From CAIVAT01 sp037137455 (GTDB lineage Bacteria > Bacteroidota > Bacteroidia > Bacteroidales > FEN-979), in contig JBAXKG010000026.1 in NCBI GenBank assembly GCA_037137455.1, positions 1 through 36,533 of the forward strand: a stretch of DNA of 36,533 nt. Reading direction: 5' to 3'. A program made the translations under genes and the position numbers. The notes under the pieces were generated by a model. The model did not search any database, was not told where the DNA came from, and worked only from the letters and a program-made list of their open reading frames with translations. Positions 1-7,678 of the stretch are shown one piece after another (the first letter of the stretch is position 1; each line of letters opens with the position of its first letter).

Positions 1-83
1 GAATGATCGAATGATCGATTATCGAATTATTGAATTATCGAATTATTGAATGAATGAATGAATAGTTGATTGATGGATTGATA
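1..83. repeat. Low-complexity GAAT/GATCGAAT/ATTGAATT tract
   Basis: The first 83 bases are degenerate short tandem repeats built from GAATGATC, ATCGAATT and GAAT units, ending in TTGATTGATGGATTGATA. No ORF crosses the tract. A 19-base stretch at 41-59 recurs exactly at 15151-15169, in front of another operon, so this is a recurring intergenic sequence type and not a single accident. Function unknown. Confidence 0.75.
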
Positions 84-105
84 GCATACCCGATTAATAG
101 CGCCT

Positions 106-173
106 GAGCTCCGTAGGAGCTCCATTTTGGTAGCCCTTATAAAGTAAAAAGATTTTCCGCTCCGTAGGTGCGG
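106..173. repeat. Pair of small hairpins with TCCGTAGG core
   Basis: Positions 106-122 form a perfect hairpin (7-bp stem GAGCTCC/GGAGCTC, loop GTA). Positions 157-173 form a near-copy (CCGCTCC, GTA, GGTGCGG) with one T:T mismatch in the stem. Both share the TCCGTAGG core and lie about 34 bases apart between the low-complexity tract and the first gene. They look like members of a dispersed palindromic repeat. Neither has a clear T-run, so a terminator role is not supported. Confidence 0.6.
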
Positions 174-207
174 AATTATAATTGAAAAAGGCCAGAAGAA
201 AGTAAAT

Positions 208-465
208 ATGGAAGAGCATTCATGTAAAGATTGCCGCTATTATCTCCCTGTCGATGTTTTCGGGGGGATTTGCAAACTGAATAAAAAAAAATTCAGTCCT
301 GATGATCAGCCTTGTGATAAAATGGAAAAAATAGCCAAATGCAAATTCTGCGCAAAATATACTCCGGAAAAGGAATTCCTTGGCAAATGCATGGAATCCA
401 CACTGGCTTATCCCGATATGATTGCCAGTAAATGTGCCGACTTTAAATGGTACAAACAAAATTAA
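208..465 (+). CDS. hpdC: 4-hydroxyphenylacetate decarboxylase small (gamma) subunit-like protein
   Basis: This 85-residue protein is rich in Cys. H4, C6, C9, C22 and C36 form one group; C45, C48, C61 and C76 form a second. This resembles the HpdC/CsdC gamma subunit of arylacetate-decarboxylating glycyl-radical enzymes, which binds two [4Fe-4S] clusters, one with a His ligand. The length (about 85) also fits. In that family the small subunit is needed for the large decarboxylase to be active and regulated. Here it overlaps the start of a glycyl-radical activase by 19 bases, so the two are translationally linked, but no large HpdB-type subunit is in the window. The substrate (4-hydroxyphenylacetate, phenylacetate, indoleacetate or other) cannot be read from this subunit. 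Confidence 0.72.
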   Translation: MEEHSCKDCRYYLPVDVFGGICKLNKKKFSPDDQPCDKMEKIAKCKFCAKYTPEKEFLGKCMESTLAYPDMIASKCADFKWYKQN

Positions 466-1403
466 TCACGGGGCATATTTTCGACATCCAGGGCTTCTCG
501 GTTCACGATGGCCCCGGTTGCCGCACTTTGATCTTTTTCAAGGGATGTTCATTGGAGTGTGCCTGGTGTTCCAATCCTGAAGGTATCTCCTGTTTTCCTG
601 AACCACTTTACCGGGATTCGAAATGTATCTTCGATGAACTCTGCGTGACTGCCTGTGCGCATTCAGCTATCTCCATATCAAAAAATAAGACTGGCGATAA
701 ATTGACCATCAACAGGGATGTTTGTGCGAAATGCAATACCTACGATTGTGCCAAAGCCTGCTGTTCAGGAGCTCTGAACATTTGTGGGAATGAAATATCT
801 GTTGATGACCTCTTTAGCAGGATCACCCGGGATCGCCAATATTGGGGCGAAGGCGGTGGAATTTCCCTCACAGGAGGCGAACCTTTCACCCAACCTGAAT
901 TTGCCTTCGAATTTCTGAAACGTTGTTATAACGCGTACATTCATACAGCAGTTGAAACCTGCGGTAATGTGACATGGAAAAATTATGAAAAAGCATTACC
1001 ATATATCGATTGGATTTTCTTTGATCTGAAAACAATGATTGAATCTCAGTTTCATCATTTCTCTGTTTCAAATGTTTCCCCCCTTCCCCTTATCCTAAGC
1101 AACGCCCGTCGCATTGCTAAAGAATTTCCGGGCCGTTTGATTTTCAGGTTACCGGTGATTCCCGGGTTTAATAACGATGATGAAAATATCGATTCGACTG
1201 CTCGTTTCATTCAATCGACCGGCCGCAACGAAATCAATATCCTTCCCCTTCATCACCTGGGCAGGGAAAAGTACACCATTCTCGGCAAAAAATACTATAC
1301 AACCGATTTTAAAATGACGGCGAGTGAGGAGCTTGAGAAAATCGCATTAAGATTTGCATCGCTGGGAATCAAATGCTATACAGGTAGTGAAACCCCTTTT
1401 TGA
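447..1403 (+). CDS. Glycyl-radical enzyme activating protein (HpdA-like radical SAM)
   Basis: This 318-residue radical SAM enzyme would install the glycyl radical on a partner enzyme using S-adenosylmethionine. The N-terminus holds the CxxxCxxC motif (C34, C38, C41) after the GFSVHDGPG lead-in typical of these activases. A ferredoxin-like insert follows (C60, C66, C70; then C93, C96, C101, C105/C106) for extra Fe-S clusters. The SAM-binding motif LTGGEPF and the ETCGN segment come later. The activases of HpdB, benzylsuccinate synthase and choline lyase share this layout. The start at 447 lies inside the preceding hpdC-like gene, in another frame, and that tie favours an arylacetate decarboxylase partner. 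No glycyl-radical enzyme is encoded here, so the partner is inferred. Confidence 0.88.
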   Translation: MVQTKLITGHIFDIQGFSVHDGPGCRTLIFFKGCSLECAWCSNPEGISCFPEPLYRDSKCIFDELCVTACAHSAISISKNKTGDKLTINRDVCAKCNTYDCAKACCSGALNICGNEISVDDLFSRITRDRQYWGEGGGISLTGGEPFTQPEFAFEFLKRCYNAYIHTAVETCGNVTWKNYEKALPYIDWIFFDLKTMIESQFHHFSVSNVSPLPLILSNARRIAKEFPGRLIFRLPVIPGFNNDDENIDSTARFIQSTGRNEINILPLHHLGREKYTILGKKYYTTDFKMTASEELEKIALRFASLGIKCYTGSETPF

Positions 1404-1537
1404 TTTTTTGTGTGGAAAATATTGGCGCCAAACAAAATTTCGATAATCTACAGTAAAAAACATTGTATAATTGCAAATAATTTTTCATTTTTGTTGTTTG
1501 ATTTTCTGTTAACTAACGTTCCATTCACAACCTGCCC

Positions 1538-2851
1538 ATGAAAGAGACTCCCATTAACTGCGAAGTTGTACAACGACATATTCTTGAAAGTAAAATCCGG
1601 AACATAGGCAAAGCTTCAATACGTGAAATAAAAAGGTTAATAAACGGCATTGAGAAGGAGACCGGCGAAAAATTTGTAAGGATGGAGATGGGGGTTCCTG
1701 GCCTTGCTCCGACGCCAATAGGCGTTCAGGCTGAAATTGATGCACTTCAGCGTGGTGTAGCAGCAATTTATCCCGATATTGAAGGTATCCCGGTGCTCAA
1801 AAAAGAGGCTTCACGATTTGTCAAACTCTTTCTTGATGTCGATGTGAATGAGGCAAATTGTATTCCTACGGTAGGAAGCATGCAGGGCGGTTTTGCTGCC
1901 TTTCTTACATTCTCGAAGATCGATAAGGTGAAAGACACTACCCTCTTTATTGATCCAGGCTTCCCGGTTCACCACCAGCAGCACAGGGTACTGGGGCTGA
2001 ACTTCGAATCATTCGATGTATATAATTATCGCGGGGACAAGCTACGCGACAAATTAGAATCCTATTTTTCCAAGGGGAACATTCATTCAGTGCTCTATTC
2101 GAATCCCAACAACCCCTCATGGATTTGCTTTACTGAGAAGGAACTTGGTATCATTGGCGAATTAGCTAATAAATACAATGTTATTATAATTGAGGATCTG
2201 GCTTATTTCGCCATGGATTTCAGGAAAGATTATTCAAAACCCGGTCAGCCTCCCTACCAGCCAACCGTGGCAAAATATACCGACAATTATGTTTTACTGA
2301 TCTCGAGTTCAAAGATATTCAGTTATGCAGGTCAGAGGATCGGTTTGATGATAGTCTCGAATAAATTATTTAATACCCAATCAGCCAACCTGTTGTGGTG
2401 TTATTCGACAGATATTCTTGGCCGCGCCTTGATATATGGTACAGTATATGCCCTGAGTGCAGGAACCACACACTCTACCCAATATGGACTTGCTGCCATG
2501 TTGAAAGCTGTGAATGATGGCACATACGATTTTGTTGAAGTGGTAAAGGAATATGGTGAAAAGGCCTTGATCATGAAAAAGATGTTTGTCGACAATGGAT
2601 TCGTTATTGTCTACGATAAAGACGAAGATGCACCCATTGCAGACGGATTTTATTTTACCTTCTCTTATCCTGGATTCACTGGCGAAAAACTGCTGGAAGA
2701 GATGATATACTATGGTATCAGCGCCATAGCGCTAAGTATAACCGGAAGCGAGCGTATTGAAGGTGTCAGGGCCTGTGTTTCGCTGGTAACGCGCGATCAG
2801 TTTCCGATTCTCGATGCCCGTTTGAGAAAGTTTAAGGAACAACACCCTTAG
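1538..2851 (+). CDS. Pyridoxal-phosphate aminotransferase, class I/II
   Basis: This 437-residue fold-type I PLP enzyme probably moves an amino group from an amino acid to a 2-oxoacid. The Schiff-base lysine is K259 in SSSKIFSYAGQRIG, with the arginine of that motif placed to bind PLP phosphate. Earlier motifs are YSNPNNPSW (substrate/PLP Asn) and the IIEDLAYFAMD segment with the Asp that contacts the pyridine nitrogen. A C-terminal Arg region (GVRACVSLV) would bind the substrate carboxylate. The substrate is not decided by sequence. Its place between the hpd-like pair and a 2-oxoacid:ferredoxin oxidoreductase suggests amino-acid catabolism (aromatic or branched-chain). It is separated by 134 bases from the activase, a gap in which I see no clear promoter match. 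Confidence 0.85.
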   Translation: MKETPINCEVVQRHILESKIRNIGKASIREIKRLINGIEKETGEKFVRMEMGVPGLAPTPIGVQAEIDALQRGVAAIYPDIEGIPVLKKEASRFVKLFLDVDVNEANCIPTVGSMQGGFAAFLTFSKIDKVKDTTLFIDPGFPVHHQQHRVLGLNFESFDVYNYRGDKLRDKLESYFSKGNIHSVLYSNPNNPSWICFTEKELGIIGELANKYNVIIIEDLAYFAMDFRKDYSKPGQPPYQPTVAKYTDNYVLLISSSKIFSYAGQRIGLMIVSNKLFNTQSANLLWCYSTDILGRALIYGTVYALSAGTTHSTQYGLAAMLKAVNDGTYDFVEVVKEYGEKALIMKKMFVDNGFVIVYDKDEDAPIADGFYFTFSYPGFTGEKLLEEMIYYGISAIALSITGSERIEGVRACVSLVTRDQFPILDARLRKFKEQHP

Positions 2852-2890
2852 AGTTGAGTTATTAACAACGCCGTTGCAAAATTTCCTTCT

Positions 2891-2907
2891 ATATCCGCTT
2901 CGGATAT
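2891..2907. other. Small perfect hairpin downstream of aminotransferase
   Basis: ATATCCG and CGGATAT flank a 3-base loop (CTT), a perfect 7-bp stem 39 bases after the aminotransferase stop. It is followed by ATTTATCAAAA, not a real T-run, so it is at best a weak terminator or an mRNA 3' end structure. The rest of the 200-base gap (2852-3051) shows no gene. Confidence 0.4.
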
Positions 2908-3051
2908 TTATCAAAATTATAACATCCTTATTTTCTGCTTATTATCTAAATTTTCTATTAACATTCTGGCGTTAGCAAAAAACCAGTTGCATGGTCTGAA
3001 TCTCTGATCGTTGTACCAATCTTTGTACCCGAAAAAAAAGGTATCTCTTCA

Positions 3052-3828
3052 ATGAGAAAATTTTGGCCATTGTTGATGGTTGTTATTTTATTGCTTGGAA
3101 GTTCCTATCCACGTGATATTTATGTGGATGAACGTACCAGCACTGAAATCCACTTTACCTTGCAGGATCAGATGTTTCCGAAGCATTGGTACAATGCTAA
3201 AATCAATGCTGAAGCCGAACCACTCGCACCAAGCGAACGTCAAAGGTTCATCGCTATCCTTAACCGCTGCTTTGCCAAATACCCTGAGAAAGTGCTCCGC
3301 GAAAATCTCGATCGGGTATATGGCCTGAAAAGAATGAAATTCTACGGGGTCGCTTTTGGAGGGACTAACATCCGGAATACGGTATTCATATGCGATGATG
3401 AAACAGACTCAAGTTTCACCGATGGATACATCGAAGGAGTATTCCATCACGAATTTTCGAGTTTGCTGAAACGGGCCTTTCCAAAATATCTCGACACCGA
3501 AATCTGGGAAGCAGCCAACTCCCCAGCGTTCATTTATGGAAACGGAGGAGTTGATGCCATAATGAATGGCGAGGCATCTATGGAGCTTGATCCTGAATAC
3601 TATGATAAAGGATTATTAACAAAGTATTCACAGGCATCGGTTGAGGAAGATATCAATGTTTTTGCACAAAATCTTTTTGCCGGTTCACAGGATTTCTGGG
3701 AAATCGTGGAAGACAATATCAGGATTCAAAGGAAAGCTTATCTTCTGATTGCCTTTTATCAGAAAATAGACCCCAGGTTTAACGAAGAATATTTCCGTCA
3801 GCTCCCCTACAGAGTAGCAAGAAGATAG
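3052..3828 (+). CDS. Exported protein, putative inactive or variant zinc-metallopeptidase-like
   Basis: I do not recognise a named family for this 258-residue protein. Residues 1-20 form a signal peptide (MRK, a run of L/V/I, then GSSYP) with no lipobox Cys, so export to the periplasm is likely. The motif FHHEFSSLL (H132, H133, E134) looks like a metallopeptidase HExxH helix in which the second His is replaced by Ser (S137). Downstream, ASVEEDINVFAQNLF resembles the acidic third-ligand helix of such folds, and GEAS/YDKGLLTKYSQ precedes it. It may be a non-catalytic homologue of putative zinc-binding metallopeptidases or use different ligands. It appears to be transcribed alone; an imperfect -7 box (AATCTTTG) lies upstream, weakly matched. 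Confidence 0.6.
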   Translation: MRKFWPLLMVVILLLGSSYPRDIYVDERTSTEIHFTLQDQMFPKHWYNAKINAEAEPLAPSERQRFIAILNRCFAKYPEKVLRENLDRVYGLKRMKFYGVAFGGTNIRNTVFICDDETDSSFTDGYIEGVFHHEFSSLLKRAFPKYLDTEIWEAANSPAFIYGNGGVDAIMNGEASMELDPEYYDKGLLTKYSQASVEEDINVFAQNLFAGSQDFWEIVEDNIRIQRKAYLLIAFYQKIDPRFNEEYFRQLPYRVARR

Positions 3829-3912
3829 CTGTCAAACTTAAACCAGTTCTAAATTAGTCAGACCAGGTTAAATTCACAGTCCTCCATGGCTGTCGGTTCA
3901 AACTATTTTCCT

Positions 3913-3920
3913 TATTTTCG
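3913..3920 (+). promoter_or_regulatory. Possible -7 promoter element for the ferredoxin oxidoreductase operon
   Basis: TATTTTCG differs at one base from the Bacteroidota -7 consensus TAnnTTTG and sits 37 bases before the delta-subunit start. No matching -33 TTG is seen at the usual spacing, so the call is tentative. Confidence 0.35.
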
Positions 3921-3956
3921 CAAATGTTAAAATGTTAACAACATAACCTGAATCAT

Positions 3957-4187
3957 ATGGCTAAAATCAAGGGTGATATCGTGATTAATACCGAGCGGTG
4001 CAAGGGATGTGAAGTGTGCGTTGCTGCATGTCCGTTCACAGTAATAGCAATGTCTACGGAGGTGAACAGTAAGGGTTATCATTTCGCGATGAAGGTGAAC
4101 GGCGAATGTACGGGCTGCACCAACTGCGCCCTGGTTTGTCCTGATGGAGTGATCACCGTTTACCGCGCCAAAGTAGCAACTGAATAA
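3957..4187 (+). CDS. 2-oxoacid:ferredoxin oxidoreductase delta (ferredoxin) subunit
   Basis: This 76-residue protein holds two [4Fe-4S] motifs: C15-x2-C18-x2-C21-x3-C25 followed by Pro, and C51-x2-C54-x2-C57-x3-C61 followed by Pro. It would pass electrons from the thiamine centre of the oxidoreductase to soluble ferredoxin. It is the first gene of a tight four-gene set (delta, alpha, beta, gamma) and lies 19 bases before the alpha subunit. The order matches VorD/KorD-type subunits of 2-oxoisovalerate or 2-oxoglutarate oxidoreductases. A stand-alone ferredoxin is the only alternative and the context argues against it. Confidence 0.9.
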   Translation: MAKIKGDIVINTERCKGCEVCVAACPFTVIAMSTEVNSKGYHFAMKVNGECTGCTNCALVCPDGVITVYRAKVATE

Positions 4188-4206
4188 TTAATAAAAACGA
4201 TACTCA

Positions 4207-5289
4207 ATGGGTGAACTAAGATTAATGAAGGGCAACGAAGCTGTGGCCGAAGCTGCCATTCGCGCTGGATGCGATGGATATTTCGGATACCCGATCACGC
4301 CGCAATCGGAGGTGATGGAATATCTGATGGCCGAAAAGCCATTTGAACGGACTGGGATGGTTGTTCTACAGGCTGAAAGTGAAGTAGCCTCAATCAATAT
4401 GGTGTACGGTGGCGCCGGAACAGGAAAAATGGTCATGACTTCCTCTTCCAGCCCAGGAATCAGCCTTATGCAGGAAGGCATCAGTTATATGGCTGGGGCC
4501 GAGCTCCCCGGACTAATTGTTAATGTGGTGCGTGGGGGTCCCGGGCTGGGAACCATTCAGCCATCGCAGGCCGATTATTTCCAGGCAGTGAAGGGTGGCG
4601 GGCATGGCGATTATCGCATGCTGGTGCTTGCGCCTGCCTCGGTACAGGAAATGTGTGATCACGTGAAGCTTGGTTTTGAAAAAGCCTTTGAATATCGCAC
4701 GCCTGTGATGATCCTATCAGATGGAGCCATTGGACAAATGATGGAAAAAGTGGTACTGTTCGACCATGTGCCTCGCCGTACCGATGATCAGATTATCAAA
4801 CAATGCCCATGGGCTTCGAACGGACGGCCTGCCAGCCGCGATCATAATATAATCACATCGCTCGATCTCGACCCTGCCGGACAGGAGCGGGTAAACCTGA
4901 AACTCCAGGCGAAATATAAGATAATGGAGGAGAATGAAGTAATTTATGAAGAGATCCAATGCGAAGATGCTGAATACCTTTTCGTTGCTTTCGGTCTCTC
5001 CGCAAGAATCTGCCAGAAAGCAACTGACCTTGCCCGGGCAAAGGGCATCAAGGTCGGACTTTTCCGTCCTATAACCCTCTTCCCATTCCCTGTAAAAGAG
5101 GTTGCAAAAGCAGGCAACCATGTAAAGGGAATACTGGTAGTTGAAATGAATGCAGGACAAATGATCGAAGATGTAAAACTTTCGTTGGGTGGCAAAGTGA
5201 AGATCGAACATTATGGCCGTTTCGGCGGCATCATTCCTACCCCGGATGAAGTGGTAAAGGCGCTTGAACAAAAAATTATCGGAGGTTAA
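4207..5289 (+). CDS. vorB: 2-oxoacid:ferredoxin oxidoreductase alpha subunit (VorB-like)
   Basis: This 360-residue alpha subunit supplies the pyrimidine-binding half of the thiamine-diphosphate site and oxidatively decarboxylates a 2-oxoacid to acyl-CoA. GYPITPQSEVMEYL near residue 25, QAESEVASINMVYGGAG and MTSSSSPGISLMQE are characteristic, as are RGGPGLGTIQPSQADYFQA and the C-terminal domain ending PTPDEVVKALEQ. The length is normal for a separate alpha subunit, with the gamma part in its own gene. The best family match from memory is the 2-oxoisovalerate/2-oxoglutarate type. The substrate could be branched-chain, aromatic or 2-oxoglutarate-derived; the nearby aminotransferase is compatible with all. 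The beta subunit starts 3 bases after its stop codon. Confidence 0.9.
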   Translation: MGELRLMKGNEAVAEAAIRAGCDGYFGYPITPQSEVMEYLMAEKPFERTGMVVLQAESEVASINMVYGGAGTGKMVMTSSSSPGISLMQEGISYMAGAELPGLIVNVVRGGPGLGTIQPSQADYFQAVKGGGHGDYRMLVLAPASVQEMCDHVKLGFEKAFEYRTPVMILSDGAIGQMMEKVVLFDHVPRRTDDQIIKQCPWASNGRPASRDHNIITSLDLDPAGQERVNLKLQAKYKIMEENEVIYEEIQCEDAEYLFVAFGLSARICQKATDLARAKGIKVGLFRPITLFPFPVKEVAKAGNHVKGILVVEMNAGQMIEDVKLSLGGKVKIEHYGRFGGIIPTPDEVVKALEQKIIGG

Positions 5290-5292
5290 TTT

Positions 5293-6090
5293 ATGGAAGA
5301 ACAATTTGCAAAACCCGAAATACATAAGCCTGAAAATATCGTTTATAAAAGAACCGACCTACTGGTTGACAGGCCTTTGAGTTATTGCCCGGGCTGCGGT
5401 CATGGCACTGCTCACCGGATGCTTATGGAGGTACTCGAAGAAATGAACATCCAGGAAAAAACCATTGGAATTTCTCCTGTCGGATGTTCAGTTTTGGCCT
5501 ATGATTTTCTAAATATCGACATGCTGGGTGCGGCTCACGGAAGGGCGCCCGCCCTGGCCACTGCCGTCAAGCGACTCTGGCCCGATCATTTTGTATTTAC
5601 CTACCAGGGTGATGGTGACCTCGCAGCCATCGGTACAGCCGAGACAATTCACGCATGCAATCGCGGTGAAAATTTCACCATTATCTTTATTAACAATGGA
5701 ATCTACGGAATGACAGGAGGTCAGATGGCCCCGACAACCCTGCCTGGGATGCGTTCCTCCACCTCTCCTTACGGCCGGGATGTTCCCACAATGGGACATC
5801 CATTAAAGATCACTGAACTTATTTCACATCTCCCGGGCGTTTATTATGTAACTCGCCAGGCTGTGCACACTCCCAACCATGTGCGTAAAACAAAAAAAGC
5901 CATCCGAAAAGCATTTGAACTTCAAAAGGAGAACAAGGGATTAAGTTTCATTGAGATCGTGTCCAATTGTAATTCGGGCTGGAAAATGTCACCGGTACAA
6001 TCAAACAAATGGATGGAAGAAAATATGTTTCCATTTTATCAACTGGGAGATATAAAGGTGGATGGAAAATTAATTGAAGTAGCGAAGTAG
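5293..6090 (+). CDS. 2-oxoacid:ferredoxin oxidoreductase beta subunit (thiamine-diphosphate binding)
   Basis: This 265-residue subunit holds the thiamine-diphosphate phosphate-binding site. CPGCGHGTAHR lies near residue 35, followed by GISPVGCSVLAYDF and AHGRAPALATAVKR. The Mg/ThDP motif starts at GDGDLAAIGTAE and closes at FINNGIYGMTGGQMAPTT. CPGCGH supplies two of the cysteines used for the proximal Fe-S cluster. It corresponds to VorA/KorB. The last codons and the stop lie inside a short GTAGCGAA repeat, so the exact C-terminus may vary among relatives. Confidence 0.92.
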   Translation: MEEQFAKPEIHKPENIVYKRTDLLVDRPLSYCPGCGHGTAHRMLMEVLEEMNIQEKTIGISPVGCSVLAYDFLNIDMLGAAHGRAPALATAVKRLWPDHFVFTYQGDGDLAAIGTAETIHACNRGENFTIIFINNGIYGMTGGQMAPTTLPGMRSSTSPYGRDVPTMGHPLKITELISHLPGVYYVTRQAVHTPNHVRKTKKAIRKAFELQKENKGLSFIEIVSNCNSGWKMSPVQSNKWMEENMFPFYQLGDIKVDGKLIEVAK

Positions 6091-6143
6091 CGAAATTAAT
6101 AAGTAGCTAAGCAGCAAAATCGTAAATCGTAAATCGTAAATCG
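6079..6143. repeat. Short tandem repeats between beta and gamma subunit genes
   Basis: Two exact copies of GTAGCGAA (6079-6094) run through the beta-subunit stop codon. Degenerate GTAGCTAAGCAGC follows, then three exact 7-base copies of CGTAAAT (6121-6141) ending 4 bases before the gamma-subunit ATG. Related TCGTAAATCGCAAATTC occurs at 7495-7511. Copy number could change by slippage and alter spacing inside the operon. Confidence 0.8.
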
Positions 6144-6145
6144 AA

Positions 6146-6697
6146 ATGACTGAAGAAATTATTATTGCAGGTTTTGGTGGACAGGGTGTCCTTTCAATGG
6201 GTAAAATCCTTGCCTATTCGGGTGTGATGCAAAATAAAGAAGTTAGCTGGATGCCTTCGTATGGACCTGAAATGCGTGGTGGCACAGCCAATGTAACCGT
6301 AATCATAAGTGATGAACGGATCAGCTCTCCTATCCTGAACTCCTACGATACCGCCATTATCCTGAACCAACAATCGATGGATAAGTTCGAAAAGACTGTT
6401 AAACCGGGCGGATTGCTTATCTACGATCCAAATGGGATAACCCGCTTCCCGGAGCGTAAAGACATTAACATCTATTCGATTGAAGCAGCCGATGAGGCCG
6501 GAAAACGTGGCCTCTCAAAAATCTTTAATATGATAGTTTTGGGAGGATTTCTTAAACTCAAACCCCTTGTGGCGCCAGAATATATTCACAAAGGGCTTGA
6601 AAAATCGCTCCCTGCCCGCCACCATGCCCTCATCCCCGAAAATGAAAAAGCCATCGCCATTGGGGCAGAGTTACTGAATGCGGTACAGGTTATATAA
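6146..6697 (+). CDS. 2-oxoacid:ferredoxin oxidoreductase gamma subunit
   Basis: This 183-residue protein begins with AGFGGQGVLSMGKILAYS, the glycine-rich start of the gamma domain of 2-oxoacid oxidoreductases. The gamma signature SYGPEMRGGTANVTV follows near residue 37. The domain contributes to coenzyme A binding and holds the alpha/beta halves together. It completes the four-subunit enzyme encoded from 3957. The 55-base gap before it is filled by short tandem repeats, unlike the tight spacing of the other subunits. The next gene starts 14 bases after its stop. Confidence 0.9.
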   Translation: MTEEIIIAGFGGQGVLSMGKILAYSGVMQNKEVSWMPSYGPEMRGGTANVTVIISDERISSPILNSYDTAIILNQQSMDKFEKTVKPGGLLIYDPNGITRFPERKDINIYSIEAADEAGKRGLSKIFNMIVLGGFLKLKPLVAPEYIHKGLEKSLPARHHALIPENEKAIAIGAELLNAVQVI

Positions 6698-6711
6698 TCT
6701 GCCATTTCCTG

Positions 6712-7476
6712 ATGTCAACGAAAGAAGAATTATTTTCTCTCCTTGAAGAAAAATACAAGCAGTATAATAATCCTGCTTTTATCAAAGATGACCCTGTTTC
6801 CATTCCCCATCAATTTACAAAGAAACAGGATATCGAAATAGCAGGTTTCCTGAGTGCAACCATTGCCTGGGGAAACCGTAAATCGATCGTTGCAAATGCC
6901 CGCCGATTAATTCAAATGATGGATGGTTCTCCATACGATTTCCTTGTCCAGGCCGAACCCCAAGACTTCAAGCCATTCCTCAGGTTTGTCCATCGTACTT
7001 TTAACGGCGATGATTCTCTTTTTTTTCTGACCTCACTGCAGCATATTTATCGTAATTATCAGAGTATGGAATCACTTTTCGATACTCTTAATGAACTTGG
7101 TGCAGCGCATGCGATCAGCAGATTCAGGGAAGTATTTCTTTCAACTGAACATCTTAAACGTTCAGAAAAACACATCGCAAATCCTTTGGCAGGATCATCG
7201 GCTAAAAGGATCAACATGTTCCTCCGATGGATGGTCAGGTACGATGGGCGCGGAGTAGATTTTGGCATTTGGAAGGCCCTGGATCCTGCTAACCTTATTT
7301 GTCCTCTGGATGTTCATGTAGGCCGGGTAGCCCGTAAGTTGGGACTACTAAATCGCAAGCAAAATGACTGGAAAGCCGCCGAAGAATTGACCGCTAATTT
7401 ACGTAGTTTTGATCCTGCCGATCCGGTGAAATATGATTTTGCACTCTTTGGGCCGGGGGTTTTTGAGAAGAATTGA
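6712..7476 (+). CDS. DUF2400 / TIGR02757 family protein
   Basis: This 254-residue protein belongs to a widespread family of unknown function. Signature segments are AGFLSATIAWGNRKSI (near residue 45), the central FVHRTFNGDD, and CPLDVHVGRVARKLGLL followed by KYDFALFGPGVFE at the end. The CPLDVHVGRVARKLG block resembles the helix-hairpin-helix region of base-excision DNA glycosylases, so a nucleic-acid role has been thought possible. No activity can be assigned from the sequence. It follows the oxidoreductase genes closely and may be co-transcribed. It ends with GPGVFEKN, the normal end point of the family. Confidence 0.85.
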   Translation: MSTKEELFSLLEEKYKQYNNPAFIKDDPVSIPHQFTKKQDIEIAGFLSATIAWGNRKSIVANARRLIQMMDGSPYDFLVQAEPQDFKPFLRFVHRTFNGDDSLFFLTSLQHIYRNYQSMESLFDTLNELGAAHAISRFREVFLSTEHLKRSEKHIANPLAGSSAKRINMFLRWMVRYDGRGVDFGIWKALDPANLICPLDVHVGRVARKLGLLNRKQNDWKAAEELTANLRSFDPADPVKYDFALFGPGVFEKN

Positions 7477-7514
7477 ACTAAAAATATTTGTAATTCGTAA
7501 ATCGCAAATTCAAT

Positions 7515-7670
7515 ATGAGTATTCTCCGGGCTATTATCTGCATCATTTTTCCGCCATTGGCCGTTCTCGACAGGGGATGCGGCGCTATCTTACTCGTACT
7601 TATCCTCACGTGTTGCGGCTGGATCCCTGGAGTGATCGCTGCAATTGTCTTTAATATGAGAAGAGATTAA
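7515..7670 (+). CDS. Pmp3/YqaE (UPF0057) family small membrane protein
   Basis: This 51-residue protein has the two hydrophobic helices and internal motif of the Pmp3/YqaE family. MSILRAIICIIFPPLAVLD is the first helix with its FPPLAV signature, and GWIPGVIAAI is the second. Family members are small proteolipids of the inner membrane linked to salt or membrane-potential stress in other organisms; the molecular role is unclear. The ATG at 7515 lies 38 bases after the DUF2400 stop. It converges with the peroxiredoxin gene with only 8 bases between stop codons and no visible terminator. Cys9, Cys22, Cys33 and Cys34 lie in or near the helices. Confidence 0.85.
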   Translation: MSILRAIICIIFPPLAVLDRGCGAILLVLILTCCGWIPGVIAAIVFNMRRD

Positions 7671-7678
7671 AGGCCATA

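Noticed and set aside
1..83. CRISPR array or phage attachment site
   Set aside because: The units are degenerate, very short and have no spacers; no integrase or Cas gene is nearby.
2891..2907. Hairpin as an intrinsic terminator
   Set aside because: The stem is perfect but no T-run follows; kept only as a structure.
4717..5325. Minus-strand open frame of 202 codons within the alpha subunit gene
   Set aside because: It is antisense to a fully conserved enzyme gene and shows no domain.
7433..7654. Open frame after the DUF2400 gene in a different frame
   Set aside because: The family-typical Pmp3 protein is in another frame at 7515-7670.
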